Assembly: GCA_030626465.1 (NCBI GenBank)
Contig: DAOUOU010000056.1
Location: forward strand, 1-14,682
DNA from: Bacteroidales bacterium
Lineage (GTDB): Bacteria > Bacteroidota > Bacteroidia > Bacteroidales > UBA10428
Length of the DNA: 14,682 bases
Reading direction: 5' to 3'
Shown here: positions 9,351-14,629 of the stretch, piece by piece
How the letters are laid out: the number at the start of each line of letters is the position of its first letter
Numbering within the stretch: the stretch's first letter is position 1
Translations under genes and position numbers: made by a program
Notes under the pieces: generated by a model
Told to the model about the DNA's origin: nothing
Database searches by the model: none
Seen by the model: the letters and a program-made list of their open reading frames with translations, nothing else

Positions 9351-9380
9351 ATGAAGAAGTTACCTGTAGATTTTAGTTAG
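9351..9380 (+). other. 9-codon ORF, possible stub of a lost downstream gene
   Basis: Six bases after the stop of the six-repeat lipoprotein, an ATG opens MKKLPVDFS and then stops at TAG (9378-9380). The spacing and the ATGAAGAAG opening resemble the start of another operon gene, for example an exported enzyme. The frame ends at once and the terminator follows about 30 bp later. It may be a remnant left by deletion, or chance. Confidence 0.2.
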
Positions 9381-9411
9381 ATCTCAATGTACGATTAACA
9401 CGCAATGATTG

Positions 9412-9441
9412 AAAACCGGCTGGCAAACCAGCCGGTTTTTT
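9412..9441 (+). terminator. intrinsic terminator ending the susCD-lipoprotein operon
   Basis: A perfect 12-bp stem (AAAACCGGCTGG, 9412-9423, with its complement at 9428-9439) closes a CAAA tetraloop and runs into a T tract at 9436-9441. The stem is GC-rich at its core, as expected for a Rho-independent terminator. Because the stem begins with AAAA, it could also work weakly on the minus strand, but both neighbouring genes run on the plus strand. Confidence 0.9.
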
Positions 9442-9445
9442 GTTG

Positions 9446-9477
9446 ACCCTGACAGGGTATACACACCCTGTCAGGGT
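9446..9477. repeat. nested palindrome pair ACCCTGACAGGGT / ACCCTGTCAGGGT
   Basis: Two 13-bp units (9446-9458 and 9465-9477) are separated by ATACAC. Each unit is itself a palindrome around one central base (A in the first, T in the second), and the two units are exact reverse complements of each other. The element sits between the terminator and the lemA promoter box, the usual place for REP-like dispersed elements. Whether it is dispersed in the genome cannot be seen from one window. Confidence 0.75.
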
Positions 9478-9516
9478 ATATATGTGAAATCATTCAAATT
9501 ATATACTCCATTGTTT

Positions 9517-9524
9517 TATCTTTG
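9517..9524 (+). promoter_or_regulatory. Bacteroidota-type -7 box upstream of lemA
   Basis: TATCTTTG at 9517-9524 matches the Bacteroidota -7 consensus TAnnTTTG exactly and lies 20 bp before the lemA ATG, placing transcription start near 9530. A clear upstream -33 TTTG element at the usual spacing is not visible, so confidence is moderate. Confidence 0.6.
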
Positions 9525-9544
9525 TCCAATAAAAAACATTCGAA

Positions 9545-10147
9545 ATGAAAAAATCAAATATTGTTCTTATCATCCTTGCAGGTTTTGTAGGATTGATTCT
9601 TTTGCTTGTCATAATCGGTTTCTTATATTATAAGTCAAACTATAACCGAATGATCACCCGGCAGGAATACGTTGCGCAACAATGGTCGAATGTTGAGAAT
9701 GTTTACCAGCGAAGGGCAGATCTTATTCCAAACCTTGTAAATACGGTAAAAGGATATGCCGATTTTGAAAAAGAAACACTTACTCAGGTAATAGAAGCCA
9801 GGGCGAAGGCTACTTCGATAAATATTGATGCAAATAATCTGGATGCAAATACCTTTGGTCAGTTTCAACAGGCACAGGATGGCTTGTCTTCTGCTTTATC
9901 GAGACTTATGGTGGTGGTTGAAAGATACCCTGAACTCAAAGCCAATCAGAATTTTCTTGAGTTACAGGCTCAGCTGGAAGGTACCGAAAACAGGATTGCT
10001 GTTGAGAGAATGCGCTTCAATGAAACAGTTGGTGAGTATAACAGGTATATCAAGATGTTTCCAAGAAACATTATCTTCAAGTTTGAAGAAAAACCCTATT
10101 TCGAATCACAGGAAGGAACAGAGGTAGTACCAACTGTTGAATTTTAA
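9545..10147 (+). CDS. lemA: LemA family protein
   Basis: LemA proteins are widespread membrane-anchored helical proteins; their cellular role is poorly defined. The 200 residues contain one N-terminal membrane helix (about 6-28) followed by a long helical domain. Family-defining motifs are all present: YNRMITRQEYVAQQWSNVENVYQRRADLIPNLVNTVKGYADFEKETL (33-79), the central SALSRLMVVVERYPELKANQNF (116-137), and TENRIAVERMRFNETVGEYNRYIKMFPRNII (147-177). The length is typical. The start is preceded by a good Bacteroidota -7 box and there is no competing in-frame ATG upstream. Two TPM-domain genes follow at 11 and 5 nt, a grouping common in Bacteroidota. This suggests a shared envelope function, though the sequence does not say which. 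Confidence 0.96.
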   Translation: MKKSNIVLIILAGFVGLILLLVIIGFLYYKSNYNRMITRQEYVAQQWSNVENVYQRRADLIPNLVNTVKGYADFEKETLTQVIEARAKATSINIDANNLDANTFGQFQQAQDGLSSALSRLMVVVERYPELKANQNFLELQAQLEGTENRIAVERMRFNETVGEYNRYIKMFPRNIIFKFEEKPYFESQEGTEVVPTVEF

Positions 10148-10158
10148 TCTAAAACCAA

Positions 10159-10602
10159 ATGACCAAAGCAGAACTTTTTTTCAACAAGGATGAAAAGGCC
10201 AGGATATTAGAAGCCATCAAATCTGCGGAAAAAGAAACTTCAGGAGAGATCAGAGTTCATCTCGAAAATAAGTGCACCGAAGATGTCCTTGACCGTGCTT
10301 CGTACCTTTTTGGGAAATTAAAAATGCACAAAACCGAAAAGCGTAATGGTGTATTGTTTTATCTTGCTATCCAAGACAAAAAATTTGCAATACTGGGCGA
10401 TGCAGGTATAAATGCTGTTACTCCCGAGGATTTTTGGGATACAATCAAAGATACTATGAGCGCTTTATTTATAGAAGTCAAATTCTCCGAAGGACTTATT
10501 CAGGGAATTGATATGGCAGGTAAAGCACTTCAAGAATTTTTCCCATATCAGGAAGATGATGTGAATGAACTAAGGGATGATATTTCATTCGGAAAAAATT
10601 AG
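10159..10602 (+). CDS. small TPM-domain protein without signal peptide
   Basis: This 147-residue protein is almost entirely one TPM domain (named for TLP18.3, Psb32 and MOLO-1). Related TPM proteins have been linked to photosystem repair and phosphatase activity in plants, but the bacterial role is unclear. Recognisable features are the N-terminal helix with KARILEAIKSAEKETSGEIRVHLE (13-36), the core strand KRNGVLFYLAIQDKKFAILGDAGINA (61-86), then FWDTIKDTM and FSEGLIQGIDMAGKAL (109-124). There is no signal peptide or membrane segment, so it should be cytoplasmic or held by its partners. It lies 11 nt after lemA and 5 nt before a second, membrane-bound TPM gene, so the three are very probably one operon. 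The family assignment is confident; the function is not. Confidence 0.9.
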   Translation: MTKAELFFNKDEKARILEAIKSAEKETSGEIRVHLENKCTEDVLDRASYLFGKLKMHKTEKRNGVLFYLAIQDKKFAILGDAGINAVTPEDFWDTIKDTMSALFIEVKFSEGLIQGIDMAGKALQEFFPYQEDDVNELRDDISFGKN

Positions 10603-10607
10603 ATACA

Positions 10608-11402
10608 ATGAAGAAAATTGTTGTTTTACTATTTTTATTTTACATTTCTGTATTAACCGTTGGGGCAGTATGGATACCCGATAAACCCTCGCCTCCCAAG
10701 TTGGTGAACGACCTGGCAGGTATGCTCACCAACATGGAAGTGCAACAATTGGAGAATACACTGGTTGATTTCAGCAATCGCACATCAACACAAATAGTAC
10801 TTGTCACACTCACAACCCTTAACGGCGAAGACAAAGCAATGGTAGCCACCGAAATTGGTCAGCAGTGGGAAGTCGGACAAAAAGGATTTGATAATGGAAT
10901 TGTGTTTCTTATCAAAGAAAAAACACCCGATTCAAAGGGCGAAATTTTCATTGCAGTCGGGTATGGACTGGAAGGAGTAATACCCGATGCAACCGCAAAA
11001 AGAATTGTAGAAAAAGAGGTACTTCCTTCTTTCAGACAAGGTAAATATTATCAGGGTATTGAGAGAGCTATATCTACTATGATGCAACTAAGCCTTGGAG
11101 AATTTACTGCGAAAGAATACAATAAACGCTCTTCAGGAGAAAATAGAATTGGAGCATTAGCCGGACTACTAATTGCTTTCTTTATTATCGCCGGCACATT
11201 CGGCAGAGCAAACAGAATCCGGAGAAATTCCGTTGGCCGCAGCATACCATTCTGGATATTGCTTTCGATGCTTGGCTCAGGATCCCGCCACAGGGGAAGC
11301 TGGGGTGGTTTCTCCTCAGGTAGCGGCAGTTTTGGCGGAGGAGGTTTTGGAGGCTTTAGTGGTGGCGGATTTGGCGGCGGTGGTGCTGGCGGAAGCTGGT
11401 AA
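10608..11402 (+). CDS. exported TPM-domain protein with membrane anchor and Gly-rich tail
   Basis: This 264-residue protein is of the YgcG/TPM type. A signal peptide (about 1-20) is followed by a TPM domain facing the periplasm (about 32-163): LVNDLAGMLTNMEVQQLENTL, STQIVLVTLTTLNGED, QKGFDNGIVFLI, IFIAVGYGLEGVIPDATAKRIV and GKYYQGIERAISTM. Next come a membrane helix (181-197), a basic linker with a second short hydrophobic stretch (213-223), and a 35-40 residue tail made mostly of Gly, Ser and Phe ending GGAGGSW. Such tails are common in this family and usually end in a GG-W/S-W type motif. It is the third gene of the lemA operon (5-nt gap). TPM domain, anchor and tail are seen directly; the cellular role is unknown. 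Confidence 0.92.
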   Translation: MKKIVVLLFLFYISVLTVGAVWIPDKPSPPKLVNDLAGMLTNMEVQQLENTLVDFSNRTSTQIVLVTLTTLNGEDKAMVATEIGQQWEVGQKGFDNGIVFLIKEKTPDSKGEIFIAVGYGLEGVIPDATAKRIVEKEVLPSFRQGKYYQGIERAISTMMQLSLGEFTAKEYNKRSSGENRIGALAGLLIAFFIIAGTFGRANRIRRNSVGRSIPFWILLSMLGSGSRHRGSWGGFSSGSGSFGGGGFGGFSGGGFGGGGAGGSW

Positions 11403-11436
11403 TGCGCAATAGGTAAAAGAGCTTGTGAATAATCCT

Positions 11437-11444
11437 TATCTTTA
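11437..11444 (+). promoter_or_regulatory. possible -7 box upstream of the UroD-like gene
   Basis: TATCTTTA at 11437-11444 differs from the Bacteroidota TAnnTTTG consensus only in the last base and lies 25 bp upstream of the ATG at 11470. A TTG at 11423-11425 is too close to be a proper -33 element. The 67-bp gap has no terminator, so read-through from the lemA operon is also possible. Confidence 0.35.
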
Positions 11445-11469
11445 TCGTGTACACTAAAAATTTGAAGCT

Positions 11470-12498
11470 ATGACAGATAAACAATGGAAAGACCTGAATG
11501 ATATTGTTAACGGGAAAATTCTTGATCCTCTGCCTGTTGGATTTATAATTGATTGCCCATGGTTACCAAACTGGGCAGGGATGACAATACTCGATTATTT
11601 CACGAGTGATTCGCTGTGGTTTGATGCAAACAAGAAAGCCATTGACACCTTTCCCGATGTAATGTACTTTCCCAGCTTCTGGTCGGAATTTGGCATGTGC
11701 AGTGAGCCTTCTGCCTTTGGTTCAAGAGGAACATTCCCTCCGAATGAGTTTCCTCATGCCCATAGAACCATCTTCTCGGTTGAGGATATTGCATCAATAC
11801 AGCCTCCTGATCCCGAGACCGACGGACTGGCGCCATTCATGCTGAACCGGTTGAATTTAAACCAGAAAAAGATTGAAGACATTGGTTTTAAGATCAGGTT
11901 TTCCATATCGAGGGGTCCTCTTAACATAGCTTCTTACTTAATGGGTACCACCGAGTTCCTGACAGCCATGATGACCAATCCTGATGAAACTCATCGGCTA
12001 CTTACCATAATCACAGATTATCTTGATGCCTGGCACGATCTGCAAAAGAAGACATTTCCCAGTATCGACGGCATTTTGATGTTGGATGATATCATTGGAT
12101 TTATAGGTGAGGATGAATTTATTCATTTTGGTCTCCCCTATCTCAAACGATTGTATGATAAAGATGTGAGTATTAAATTCTTTCATAACGATGCCGGTTA
12201 TACTTCCTCAATAAAATACCTTCCGGAAATTGGAATTAATATTTTTAATATGGAATTTGAGTCTGATCTGAACGAGCTAAAAGAACTCACCGATAATAAA
12301 GTTACCATGCTGGGAAATATTCCTCCCCGTGATGTCCTGGCTGCTGGTTCTCCGAATGATGTAAAGCAAGCGACTTCTGATCTGATCAACAGTATGCAGG
12401 ACAGATCAAGAGTGATTTATTCATGTGGCGGCGGCATGCCCCCCGGTGTAAAGACTGAGAATATAAAGGCATTTATTGAGACTGTTCAGAAGGCATAG
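11470..12498 (+). CDS. uroporphyrinogen decarboxylase-superfamily protein (MtaA/CmuA-like, probable corrinoid methyltransferase type)
   Basis: The family includes HemE and the zinc-dependent methyltransferases that move methyl groups between corrinoid proteins and thiols. The 342 residues form a single TIM-barrel-type domain. Family motifs are SRGPLNIASYLMGTTEFLTAMMTNPDETHRLL (147-178), ILMLDDIIGFIGEDEFIHFGLPYLKRLYD (202-230), KFFHNDAGYTSSIKYLPEIGINIFNME (236-262), LGNIPPRDVLAAGSPNDV (281-298) and SCGGGMPPGVKTENI (318-332). It lacks the HemE N-terminal pattern (a RQAGR-type motif), so it is not the heme enzyme. The zinc site of MtaA-type proteins is H-x-C plus a distal Cys. Here the matching places read His239-Asn-Asp241 and Cys319, so one Cys is replaced by Asp. 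No corrinoid protein or activator gene is adjacent. The substrate is unknown. Confidence 0.85.
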   Translation: MTDKQWKDLNDIVNGKILDPLPVGFIIDCPWLPNWAGMTILDYFTSDSLWFDANKKAIDTFPDVMYFPSFWSEFGMCSEPSAFGSRGTFPPNEFPHAHRTIFSVEDIASIQPPDPETDGLAPFMLNRLNLNQKKIEDIGFKIRFSISRGPLNIASYLMGTTEFLTAMMTNPDETHRLLTIITDYLDAWHDLQKKTFPSIDGILMLDDIIGFIGEDEFIHFGLPYLKRLYDKDVSIKFFHNDAGYTSSIKYLPEIGINIFNMEFESDLNELKELTDNKVTMLGNIPPRDVLAAGSPNDVKQATSDLINSMQDRSRVIYSCGGGMPPGVKTENIKAFIETVQKA

Positions 12499-12592
12499 AC
12501 TTTCAAAGAAACTCTCTCAAAAGTAATTATACAAGACATTCATGCATGCATTAGGCTTATGTGTCCTGCCCGGCCAAAGACTTTTTAAAAAG
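12499..12592. other. gene-free stretch after the UroD-like gene
   Basis: These 94 bases hold no gene and no GC-rich terminator. A 12-bp AT palindrome (CTTTTTAAAAAG, 12581-12592) directly abuts the first structured repeat and could mark its edge or act as a weak stem. Nothing else stands out. Confidence 0.5.
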
Positions 12593-12741
12593 AATCCAGT
12601 TTTGTTTTTTTCTGGATTAGATTCGCTGAGCACTTCGTGGTTCCTGGTCTGCGCTACACTTCGCCAGGGATGTCACTCCAAAAGAAAGGTATTGACATTC
12701 CTTGCTTGACAAGGAACCTGCTTTAGCAGCTCGACGTAGTC
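12593..12741. repeat. structured tandem repeat, copy 1 (149 bp)
   Basis: The unit begins AATCCAG and ends GACGTAGTC. It contains several hairpins in order: AATCCAG (12593-12599) with CTGGATT (12612-12618) around a T-rich 12-nt loop; CCTGG (12643-12647) with CCAGG (12664-12668); TTCCTTG (12698-12704) with CAAGGAA (12710-12716); and CTGC (12718-12721) with GCAG (12726-12729). Its first 98 bases differ from copy 2 at about seven positions by eye. No convincing coding frame runs through it. Confidence 0.85.
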
Positions 12742-12888
12742 AATCCAGTTTTGTTTTTTTCTGGATTAGATTCGCTGAGCACTTCGTGGTTCCTGGTCTC
12801 CGCTATGCTTCGCCGGGGTTGTCAGCCCAAAAGAAAGGTATTGACATTCCGTGCGAAGACACGGAACGGCGAAGCCCTCGACGAAGTC
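12742..12888. repeat. structured tandem repeat, copy 2 (147 bp)
   Basis: This is a direct repeat of the preceding unit at a 149-bp offset. The stems are kept although their bases change: TTCCGTG (12847-12853) with CACGGAA (12860-12866) replaces TTCCTTG/CAAGGAA; GGC/GCC (12868-12870, 12874-12876) replaces CTGC/GCAG; and CCTGG pairs with CCGGG (12792-12796, 12813-12817) through one U-G type wobble. Compensatory change indicates that the folded form matters. Confidence 0.85.
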
Positions 12889-12916
12889 AATCCAGGGTTG
12901 GTGAATCGATGAAGTC
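12889..12916. repeat. structured repeat, short partial copy 3
   Basis: These 28 bases retain only the two ends of the unit: AATCCAG at the start and GATGAAGTC at the end (compare GACGAAGTC in copy 2). The interior hairpins are missing, as if deleted. Confidence 0.55.
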
Positions 12917-12967
12917 AATCCAGGATAGAAAAACTGGATCCCTGCCTGCGCAGGGATGTCGATTCAA
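12917..12967. repeat. structured repeat, compact variant copy 4
   Basis: This opens with the same AATCCAG and forms ATCCAG (12918-12923) with CTGGAT (12934-12939), as in copies 1 and 2. It then goes straight to a second stem, ATCCCTG (12938-12944) with CAGGGAT (12951-12957), around a CCTGCG loop. The sequence CAGGGATGTC matches the CAGGGATGTC of copy 1 (12665-12674). This second hairpin resembles the CTGGAT-CCCGCCTGCGCGGG-type dispersed repeats of many bacteria. Confidence 0.6.
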
Positions 12968-13005
12968 ATATTAATAGCGACATTTCCCCTTGGCGCGCAT
13001 CTATG

Positions 13006-13018
13006 CCTAAAATCCGCA
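13006..13018. repeat. left terminal inverted repeat of the IS1380-family element
   Basis: CCTAAAATCCGCA is the exact reverse complement of 14617-14629. After one mismatch, the next two bases also pair. It lies on the 3' side of the transposase gene. Confidence 0.9.
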
Positions 13019-13059
13019 GGTCTCTAAAAATATGTTTTTATTTCAAGGTTTATTGATCA

Positions 13060-13128
13060 CTAAAGAACCATAAAGTTATAATGCCCTAAAATCTTGATGT
13101 ATTATAAGCTGATTTTATGGTTTCTTAG
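13060..13128. other. imperfect stem-loop in the IS 3' non-coding region
   Basis: The 207 bases between the left IS end and the transposase stop hold no gene. Within them, CTAAAGAACCATAAA (13060-13074) pairs with TTTATGGTTTCTTAG (13114-13128) with two mismatches, and TATAA (13077-13081) with TTATA (13102-13106) can extend the stem. In the transposase transcript this would form a long hairpin just after the gene. It may act in termination or as a subterminal transposase site; both are inference. Confidence 0.45.
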
Positions 13129-13226
13129 ATTAAATCAAGAAATAATACAATATAATCTCATTTAGAATTTATTTCTATCAGATTTATTTAAAGGTGTTTA
13201 GTAAGGGATGCTTGAAGGTTTTAGTT

Positions 13227-14522
13227 CTATGTCTTAAAATAAATATTCCCATAAAGTCTCAACTTAATCATCCTTCCTGATTTTATCCATTTTGCAGGAA
13301 TACATATGAATCTGAAAATAAATTTTTTGATCCTGAACTTTGGAGAAAGGTTTTTATAGATTTTTGAATACTGAGTAATTATATATTGATACAGATTACG
13401 ACACATGCTTGTTATAATAAGAAACACGGTATTGTATTCTAGTTTTGAAAAGGGCATATTGTTCCATCCAAAATCATTTTTCAATATATCAAACTCTCTT
13501 TCAGTAGCCCCTCTCCGGTTATAGAAAAACACTACTTCATCATCCGTCTTATCAAAGTCATTAGTCAGAATAGCTCTATAGTTATATGCTTCCCCTGTAA
13601 ATAAATTAACCTGACCATCATCCCTTTTCTCTTTTGTAATGACTAATCTGTATTGTTTTAATAAGTGCTCTTGTTTAGTCCTCTTAGCGATCTTTTCAAA
13701 TGGAGTGACATAAGCGGAACCTCTAAATACTTTTCTATTATCTATTAAAACATTGCTCCACTTTTCTACTTCATTAATTGCTTCGTTCAGAGAATCTGAC
13801 ATCTTGGCCCGGATATAAAACTTATCGACGTTGGCACTAATTTCAGCTAAGGTTAAAAGATTATAGGATGCTCCATCGGCTCTGAATGCTCCGATATGAA
13901 TGTTATTTGATTTTAAAGTATCAAACATTCTTCTTAGGGTATCTTTTTGTAGTGTTTCAGGATTACTGTTTCCATTACGGTTTTCAACATAAACTACATT
14001 TCTGCCAATCAGAGCAACTCCGGGGCAATAACCATATCTTTTCTTATAGGTATTGGCCGCATCAGCCTTGTCTGTAAATAGTATAGTATTATCATAATCT
14101 AATATGTTATTCTTGCTTTTTATAAGAGATAGCCTTTTTAAAAGCTTAATGTTTATTTGGTTTAACGGATCATTAAAGCTAAAGTGATGTTTACTATTCC
14201 CTCTAGCGGCAGTAAAGGTATGAGAAGGTAGGGCAAGTAGTTTTAATCTTTCTAATATTCTATCCGGACTTGGTACTTTGATAAAGGGATTTGATGTAAA
14301 AGTGTGCTTTAAATTAGCCGATAGATCTTCAGCACAATCGCCACCACAAAAGAACACAGACCAATAACTGTAAAGTAAATCTTTCCATGAATATTTACTT
14401 TGATTAGGTAGTGAGGGAAAATGATTATTGAGAAAGTGATCTATACCTAACTTATTGAAGTCTTTTAAAACAAGATTAAGACCTCCGAATGGGGAAATTG
14501 GATAACTATTTATTACTTTCAT
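13227..14522 (-). CDS. IS1380-family DDE transposase
   Basis: This is the enzyme that cuts and joins the ends of the surrounding insertion sequence. The 431 residues are full length and without frameshift. Family motifs are FFCGGDCAEDL (58-67), ILDYDNTILFTDKADAANTYKKRYGYCPGVALIG (140-173, first catalytic Asp at 142 or 144), FRADGASY (213-220, second Asp at 216), and FFYNRRGATEREFDILKNDFGWNNMPF (332-358, catalytic Glu most likely 341). The C terminus FICIPAKWIKSGRMIKLRLY is also typical of the family. The ATG at 14520-14522 gives the usual MKVINSYPISPFGGLNL start. It is convergent with the UroD-like gene. Low GC content sets it apart from the operons to the left. It is probably active as far as the protein shows. 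Confidence 0.95.
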   Translation of the reverse strand: MKVINSYPISPFGGLNLVLKDFNKLGIDHFLNNHFPSLPNQSKYSWKDLLYSYWSVFFCGGDCAEDLSANLKHTFTSNPFIKVPSPDRILERLKLLALPSHTFTAARGNSKHHFSFNDPLNQINIKLLKRLSLIKSKNNILDYDNTILFTDKADAANTYKKRYGYCPGVALIGRNVVYVENRNGNSNPETLQKDTLRRMFDTLKSNNIHIGAFRADGASYNLLTLAEISANVDKFYIRAKMSDSLNEAINEVEKWSNVLIDNRKVFRGSAYVTPFEKIAKRTKQEHLLKQYRLVITKEKRDDGQVNLFTGEAYNYRAILTNDFDKTDDEVVFFYNRRGATEREFDILKNDFGWNNMPFSKLEYNTVFLIITSMCRNLYQYIITQYSKIYKNLSPKFRIKKFIFRFICIPAKWIKSGRMIKLRLYGNIYFKT

Positions 14523-14565
14523 ATTGGTATTTTGTAGACAACACCAATTTAGGTGAAAATACCTT

Positions 14566-14605
14566 AGCTGTAAAGCTTTATATCTTAAAGTTTTACAGCT
14601 TTTTT
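14566..14605 (+). terminator. long hairpin with T tract at the right end of the IS
   Basis: AGCTGTAAA (14566-14574) pairs with TTTACAGCT (14592-14600). Inside, a G-T wobble and CTTTA/TAAAG (14576-14580, 14586-14590) extend it to about 15 bp around a TATCT loop. A run of T follows (to 14605) in the plus direction. As a terminator it would stop plus-strand transcription leaving the element. In transcripts entering from the right it would form a hairpin upstream of the transposase, and could limit read-through expression. Confidence 0.55.
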
Positions 14606-14616
14606 AATGTTTAACA

Positions 14617-14629
14617 TGCGGATTTTAGG
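14617..14629. repeat. right terminal inverted repeat of the IS1380-family element
   Basis: This is the exact reverse complement of 13006-13018, on the transposase 5' side, about 95 bp upstream of its ATG. Confidence 0.9.

Larger units (their letters stand above)
13006..14629 (-). mobile_element. complete IS1380-family insertion sequence (1624 bp)
   Basis: The element is bounded by 13-bp perfect terminal inverted repeats, CCTAAAATCCGCA at the left (13006-13018) and its complement at the right (14617-14629). These resemble the CCTA-type ends of the IS1380 family such as those of ISEcp1. Inside is one intact minus-strand transposase. The length is usual for Bacteroidota members of this family. 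The element is clearly richer in A+T than the neighbouring genes, a sign of foreign origin. The immediate flanks (CTATG left, TTTAA right) do not form a target-site duplication. It interrupts no gene that can be recognised here. Confidence 0.9.

Noticed and set aside
11173..11412. Alternative-frame ORF over the end of the second TPM gene
   Set aside because: It is an Ala/Val/Leu-rich shadow of the Gly-rich tail; the TPM frame has a recognisable domain and termination.
11470..12498. Calling this gene hemE
   Set aside because: The substrate-binding N-terminal pattern of HemE is absent and there are no heme-pathway neighbours; only the wider superfamily is supported.
12541..12552. CATGCATGCATT alternating palindrome after the UroD-like gene
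   Set aside because: It is short, has no T tract or partner, and sits in unremarkable spacer sequence.
12691..12696. TTGACA in each repeat (12692-12697 and 12841-12846) as a sigma-70 -35 box
   Set aside because: Bacteroidota use a different promoter consensus, and no TAnnTTTG box lies at a suitable distance; it is part of the repeat.
12593..12888. CRISPR-like array
   Set aside because: The unit is about 149 bp, occurs only twice in full, has no spacers, and no cas gene is present.
12702..12974. 90-codon plus-strand frame over the repeat array
   Set aside because: It runs through tandem repeats and hairpins, its translation is rich in Arg and Ser with no family resemblance, and the repeat copies do not preserve a shared reading frame.
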